A program made the translations under genes and the position numbers. Shown here in pieces: positions 61,192-64,000 of a DNA stretch of 64,000 nt. The notes below the pieces were generated by a model, which worked only from the letters and a program-made list of their open reading frames with translations, did not search any database and was not told the DNA's origin. The stretch lies in NCBI GenBank assembly GCA_963716925.1, contig CAVQUX010000024.1, positions 186,001 through 250,000 on the forward strand. The letters are read 5' to 3'. The stretch's first letter is position 1. Each line of letters starts with the position of its first letter. Source of the DNA: DAISKN01 sp963716925 (GTDB lineage: Bacteria > Acidobacteriota > Vicinamibacteria > Marinacidobacterales > SMYC01).

Positions 61192-61311
61192 GCCGAACAC
61201 CCGGCTTGAGCAGCGGCACGGGAAAGCCGCCGACGAAGGCGAACCTCTTGTTCCAAGCGTCTCATGCCTTGCCGAAGGTGATGTGTCGTCTGCTCTTAGC
61301 CGAGGTTAGAC
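61192..61311 (-). other. attC recombination site
   Basis: R'' on the minus strand is GTCTAAC (61311-61305), R' is GTTCGGC (61198-61192). The stem CGGCT-(A)-AGAGCAG against CGGCTTGAGCAG pairs with small offsets from extrahelical bases. The 120-base site follows the brnA stop. It closes the brnTA cassette and opens the mutase-like cassette. Confidence 0.75.
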
Positions 61312-61316
61312 CGTGC

Positions 61317-61586
61317 TCACTTCGATACTTTCTTGCCATAGCGAACCAATTCCTCACGAACTACGCTACGTAACGTATCCTTCAGAGTATAGGCCTTGCG
61401 GTCCACATGTTCCCGGAGAGCTGAATTGATCAACGTCTGGTAGTTCCCGCCGCCAGCCTCGTGAACCTGATCGCGAAACCACTGAAGGATATCCTCATCA
61501 ATTCGAATGGTGATCCGCGTCTTTCCGGAAGGAGTCTCCATGATGGCGCCGCGTTTGGCCCGCCTGAAGTCATATTCTTTTTTCAT
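61317..61586 (-). CDS. brnA: BrnA antitoxin
   Basis: An 89-residue antitoxin of the BrnA family. The N-terminal MKKEYDFRRAKRGAIMETPS and the ribbon-helix-helix-like RITIRIDEDILQWFRDQVHE are typical; it binds BrnT and the operon promoter. The ATG at 61586 overlaps the brnT stop by four bases. In the BrnTA system the toxin gene comes first and the antitoxin second, as here. Confidence 0.9.
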   Translation of the reverse strand: MKKEYDFRRAKRGAIMETPSGKTRITIRIDEDILQWFRDQVHEAGGGNYQTLINSALREHVDRKAYTLKDTLRSVVREELVRYGKKVSK

Positions 61587-61855
61587 CTCTTGCCTTCGTA
61601 ACGTCGTCGTTCTTCCGTCGTGGCTGGTCGGGCGGAGATGAGCCTCAGAGCGTCCCCACGCCACGTGTAGACAACGACCAATAGCCGTCCCATTGTGTCC
61701 AAGCCGAGTGTTACGAACCGGTCCTCCTCGTCGACAGAATCATCCAGAATCGTGAGAGCCATGTCGTCCAGAAGTACAGCAGTGGCATCAGCGAAGTCGA
61801 CACCGTGATTCTTAAGGTTGGAGGCGGCTTTCTCCGCGTCCCACTCGACCTCCAC
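61583..61855 (-). CDS. brnT: BrnT ribonuclease toxin
   Basis: A 90-residue RelE-like toxin of the BrnT family: VEWDAEKAASNLKNHGVDFA, LTILDDSVDEEDRFVTLGLD and VVVYTWRGDALRLISARPAT carry its conserved core. BrnT cleaves mRNA and stops growth when not bound by BrnA. The start is GTG 61855. A full promoter and operator lie upstream, with the predicted transcript starting within one or two bases of the GTG, so the message would be leaderless. The system can stabilise a cassette array. Confidence 0.92.
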   Translation of the reverse strand: MEVEWDAEKAASNLKNHGVDFADATAVLLDDMALTILDDSVDEEDRFVTLGLDTMGRLLVVVYTWRGDALRLISARPATTEERRRYEGKR

Positions 61856-61862
61856 AGATCAC

Positions 61863-61891
61863 AGAGTATGCACATCTGTGCATACTGTCAA
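61863..61891 (-). promoter_or_regulatory. brnTA promoter with palindromic operator
   Basis: On the minus strand TTGACA (61891-61886) and TACTCT (61868-61863) are separated by 17 bases. Between them GTATGCACA-TC-TGTGCATAC (61866-61885) is a perfect 9-bp-arm palindrome that covers the spacer and touches the -10 box. BrnA is known to repress its own promoter through such a site. Confidence 0.85.
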
Positions 61892-61925
61892 GTATCGGCT
61901 GGACGCGGAGGTTCGGAGAGAACCG

Positions 61926-62057
61926 GTCTAACACTGCGGATGAGCGGCGTGGCCGGCCTTGGGTACCAGCACGACACTGCCAAAGGCGACTTCGTTTACC
62001 TCAGCAACTATGCTACCCGAAAACGTAGGCCACGTCCGCTGCAAGCGCAAGTTATCC
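61926..62057 (-). other. attC recombination site
   Basis: R'' GGATAAC (62057-62051, containing the toxin stop TAA) and R' GTTAGAC (61932-61926) flank arms TGCG...AGCGGaCGTGGCC and GGCCACG...CGCTCATCCGCA, with an extrahelical A. Stop codons inside R'' are a known trait of integron cassettes. Length 132 bases. Confidence 0.82.
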
Positions 62058-62306
62058 GACGACCTTGTCATATTCGGCGTGGGTGCCGATCCAGAACCAA
62101 ATGAGATCCTCACCCGACTCGACTGCGAGCGCGCGGTGGTGCATGCCTACGCGCGCCGACCAGAACCGACCCACCTTCTTGAAGTGAAGGGATGGGTGCT
62201 GCGGATTACGCTTCAGGTGTTCGTAAGAGCGATCTGCAGTGCGTTGAATATCCGGCGGGAGCGAATTGTACAGAGACCAGAAAGCCGGCGAGGCGCGGTG
62301 CTTCAA
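62052..62306 (-). CDS. RelE/ParE-like toxin
   Basis: An 84-residue basic protein, MKHRASPAFWSLYNSLPPDI, HFKKVGRFWSARVGMHHRAL, SGEDLIWFWIGTHAEYDKVV, which has the pattern of the RelE/ParE superfamily: helical N-terminus then beta strands with conserved R, H and Y residues. These toxins cleave mRNA or poison gyrase; which one is not clear. The ATG overlaps the antitoxin stop by four bases. Its TAA stop lies inside the attC R'' core. Confidence 0.75.
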   Translation of the reverse strand: MKHRASPAFWSLYNSLPPDIQRTADRSYEHLKRNPQHPSLHFKKVGRFWSARVGMHHRALAVESGEDLIWFWIGTHAEYDKVVG

Positions 62307-62503
62307 ATTGGCTTGGTCTTGCCGGCTGCATGCTCCCGCAACGCCTCATCGGCGAGGGCATCGAGCTTGCCGGCGTAAATGTCCTGTTCGAGCTGGCGAT
62401 CCCACGCAGCCCAGTCAAACGCCAGGAACCAGTCCCGGAACTCTGCCAGTTCCTCAGGGGATAGTCCCTGGATCTCGCCCTCAATGCGCTCGACTTTGCT
62501 CAC
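62303..62503 (-). CDS. Antitoxin of the RelE/ParE-like pair
   Basis: A 66-residue acidic protein (MSKVERIEGEIQGLSPEELA, EFRDWFLAFDWAAWDRQLEQ, DALADEALREHAAGKTKPI), matching small helical antitoxins linked to RelE-type toxins (for example those annotated as addiction-module proteins). Start GTG 62503, preceded at six bases by TAAACT (62515-62510), a -10-like box and no ribosome-binding site. Confidence 0.7.
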   Translation of the reverse strand: MSKVERIEGEIQGLSPEELAEFRDWFLAFDWAAWDRQLEQDIYAGKLDALADEALREHAAGKTKPI

Positions 62504-62534
62504 AACACAAGTTTAGCACTGCTGTTCAATCGTC

Positions 62535-62613
62535 AGATAACACTGAGATGAGCTGCGAGGGCCGCGCCTCTTTGGCCATCGCGGACCTCGTCAGCTCCAT
62601 CTCATTGTTCGAC
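62535..62613 (-). other. attC recombination site
   Basis: On the minus strand R'' GTCGAAC (62613-62607), then TGAGATgGAGCTGaCGAGG against TGAGAT-GAGCTG-CGAGG, then R' GTTATCT (62541-62535). Two extrahelical bases (G and A) on the R'' arm. Only 79 bases, so a short attC. It ends the 62.7-63.4 kb cassette. Confidence 0.87.
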
Positions 62614-62690
62614 GGCACTTGATTCTCGTCAAAGCATGTCCACGAATCACCTGACCCGGGCGGATAGCTGACGAAAGCGGACCCGGCTGT

Positions 62691-63383
62691 CTAGCCTGCT
62701 GCCGTTCCCCGACGCCGCGCGATCACCGCTGCGACGATTCCGAACAGCGCACCGAACCCGATCGTGTACCACATCCAGAACGAGAGTTGCGGCGCCAGCC
62801 CGAGCGCGACCCACCACCCAAGCGTGCTCATCTGGGGGGGGTACGACGGCCGGGCGTCGTAGTGGGTGCCCCAGTTCCCCAGCATGGCCACGAGCATCAG
62901 CAACGCGATCGGGATGCGCGCGGCCAGGCCGTAGGCGAGAAGGGTGCGGCCGAGCGCGGGCCAGGCCAGGATGCCGATCGCGATACCGACGAAGAAGACG
63001 ACGACGAACACCGACAGGATCGTGAGGCTCTCGGTGATCGGCACGTTGGGTCTCCACATGTGTTCCGGCACGATGCCTGCTTTAGGTACGAGGAATGCGG
63101 CCAGAGGCATCACAGCCAGCGCAGCGAACGTCAGGCCGAACGCGCGGCCGAGGCTCCCCGGCCTCGACCCGGCGCGGGTCAGCTTCCATCCGAACCAAGC
63201 ACCGAACACCGGGACCAGCCACACGATCCCGACGAGCGAGGGGCTAAACGGCTTGTCGCCCCGGTTGAACAGAGCAGGCGACCAGCCCTGCAACTCCCCG
63301 ACGAGACGCAGCAACGTGACGGCGAGCGTGATCACGGCCGGCACGAGGATCAACTTTCCGATCCGACTGGCGTTCTGGCTCAC
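62691..63383 (-). CDS. Membrane protein of unknown function (cassette-borne)
   Basis: A 230-residue protein with six or seven hydrophobic helices (IGKLILVPAVITLAVTLLRL, GIVWLVPVFGAWFGWKL, LTFAALAVMPLAAFLVP, LSVFVVVFFVGIAIGILAWP, IALLMLVAMLGNWG and FWMWYTIGFGALFGIVAAVI). No family motif was recognised. GTG 63383 is supported by AGGAGG upstream. It fills a cassette whose 5' core GTTCGAC (63456-63450) is the exact complement of its own R'' core. Confidence 0.65.
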   Translation of the reverse strand: MSQNASRIGKLILVPAVITLAVTLLRLVGELQGWSPALFNRGDKPFSPSLVGIVWLVPVFGAWFGWKLTRAGSRPGSLGRAFGLTFAALAVMPLAAFLVPKAGIVPEHMWRPNVPITESLTILSVFVVVFFVGIAIGILAWPALGRTLLAYGLAARIPIALLMLVAMLGNWGTHYDARPSYPPQMSTLGWWVALGLAPQLSFWMWYTIGFGALFGIVAAVIARRRGTAAG

Positions 63384-63449
63384 TGTGGGGCCTCCTGAGT
63401 CGAGCGGCTCATGCACCTGCGGCGCATGTCGTCACCCTCGCAACTGTCC

Positions 63450-63577
63450 GTCGAACGCGGCGATTGAGTGGCGTGGCCAGCCCTAAGTGGACCAACGAAC
63501 TCAAGGAAGCCCTCGCACGCAATGTGACTGCCGATGTCCACGAAGAAGGCCACGCCCACTCCAATCGCTTGTTCGAC
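63450..63577 (-). other. attC recombination site
   Basis: R'' GTCGAAC (63577-63571), then GCGATTGgAGTGGgCGTGGCC against the right-arm complement GCGATTG-AGTGG-CGTGGCC with two extra Gs, then R' GTTCGAC (63456-63450). 128 bases. Its right arm shares some 30 bases with the degenerate site at 60098, so they have a common origin. Confidence 0.85.
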
Positions 63578-63590
63578 AGCCGTTCCATAG

Positions 63591-63845
63591 TTATTGCCAT
63601 GACACTACGTCCGGGATACGCCGCACGCGACGTTCGCCGTTGGCAAGGAATTCTTCCTCGACAAGCCTTCGTCCGGACTCGACACACACGAGTTGCATCT
63701 CGCCTGCCTTGCTGGCGGTGATAGGGCACACGAGAAAGTCCCCGTAGATTAGCTGCTCGAAGTTTACGAGACGCCGCAGAGATTCAGGCAGCCACTCTGT
63801 ACCTTCGCCTCCAGCAACGCCAAGCACCCTCTTCGTTCCAACCAC
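63591..63845 (-). CDS. Hypothetical cassette protein
   Basis: An 84-residue protein of unknown function (GTG 63845). LRRLVNFEQLIYGDFLVCPI and MQLVCVESGRRLVEEEFLAN are its conserved-looking stretches; no signal or membrane segment. It fits between the partial site at 63945 and the attC at 63450-63577 as the gene of one cassette. Could be chance, but length and position match. Confidence 0.5.
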   Translation of the reverse strand: MVGTKRVLGVAGGEGTEWLPESLRRLVNFEQLIYGDFLVCPITASKAGEMQLVCVESGRRLVEEEFLANGERRVRRIPDVVSWQ

Positions 63846-63944
63846 CCAAATACGGACGCCGCTCGCTCAAGGGGCCGCGCGACAGACGTTTTCGCCACTA
63901 GCTACCTCGGGCCGATGGAGATTGACGATGTCGCCGAAACAACC

Positions 63945-64000
63945 GTCTAACCTCTTGATCTCATGATCCCCAGAGCGTTTTAGCAGAGCGAGGGGAGTGC
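63945..64000 (-). other. Partial attC site at the window edge
   Basis: R' GTTAGAC on the minus strand (63951-63945) followed to the right by an arm GATCATGAGATCAAGAG; the left arm lies beyond base 64000. The core differs at one position from the complement of the R'' (GTCGAAC) that ends the next cassette, so it is its likely 5' end. Confidence 0.5.

Noticed and set aside
62206..62622. Plus-strand ORFs across the cassette toxin-antitoxin genes
   Set aside because: Several overlapping short frames exist, but the minus-strand pair has the stop-start overlap, the -10 box and the stop codon inside the attC core.
1..64000. CRISPR arrays, rRNA and tRNA genes
   Set aside because: No regularly spaced short repeats of the CRISPR kind and no cloverleaf or rRNA-like sequence was recognised on either strand. 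The only repeated short sites are attC sites, the two-copy palindrome and the gdhA leader.

Overview
The window is about 64 kb of GC-rich bacterial chromosome. It is gene-dense, with many 1-14 base start/stop overlaps. The gene content suggests Acidobacteriota (possibly Vicinamibacteria-like): a TonB-dependent receptor with an N-terminal carboxypeptidase-regulatory-like domain, an ASPIC/UnbV-type FG-GAP protein, several secreted amidohydrolases, M28 and PD40 proteins, and PEP-synthase-like receiver fusions. No rRNA or tRNA was found, so the phylum call is an inference from gene families. No CRISPR array was recognised.

Layout. 0-5.4 kb: a TerB-like 3' end, leuB with a possible leader-peptide attenuator, then pspA / AAA+ ATPase / CxxCxxCC protein / DUF502 membrane protein, an envelope-stress-like cluster. 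5.4-13.4 kb: a truncated cytochrome c-like gene, a YtcJ-like amidohydrolase lipoprotein, gdhA behind a hairpin-rich leader, two hypotheticals, and a receiver/PEP-synthase-like protein. 13.4-19.7 kb: an operon for CoA-dependent aerobic degradation of 2-aminobenzoate (anthranilate): fused monooxygenase/reductase, enoyl-CoA hydratase plus acyl-CoA dehydrogenase, CoA ligase and a RidA deaminase-like protein. 19.7-30.6 kb: nucleotidyltransferase, two clan-A glycosidase paralogues with DUF4214 modules, old yellow enzyme, aldo/keto reductase, TraB-like protein, pentapeptide protein, amidohydrolase and TPR protein. 30.9-37.6 kb: TonB-dependent receptor, FadR-type GntR regulator, ASPIC protein and an M24-like protein, possibly one oligopeptide or substrate uptake unit. 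37.8-40.6 kb: a YtrA-type GntR regulator with ABC ATPase and permease behind a palindromic operator. 40.7-59.7 kb: mostly chromosomal housekeeping and hydrolase genes (EEP nuclease, six-repeat secreted protein, PIG-L deacetylase, RidA, EamA transporter, nudC, cytochrome P460, MATE-like, hemW, lepA, YfiR-like, M28 peptidase, PD40 protein, ubiD, amidohydrolase).

59.7 kb to the end is different. It is an array of integron gene cassettes on the minus strand. Five attC sites can be folded from the sequence, with extrahelical bases on one arm; a degenerate one lies at the left and a partial one at the right edge. Cassettes carry brnT-brnA, a RelE/ParE-like pair, a hydroxylaminobenzene-mutase-like membrane protein, another membrane protein and two unknowns; a hicB gene and a transposase remnant lie at the left boundary. 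Cassette ends match as expected (each 5' core is the complement of the cassette's own 3' core). No integrase gene is in the window; with this polarity it would lie beyond base 64000 or be absent.

Several otherwise normal genes (pspA, gdhA, the PEP-synthase-like gene, the pentapeptide gene, ubiD, perhaps the hydratase/dehydrogenase junction) are each broken or joined by one extra base. All are in the same direction, which points to sequence error rather than to real pseudogenes.
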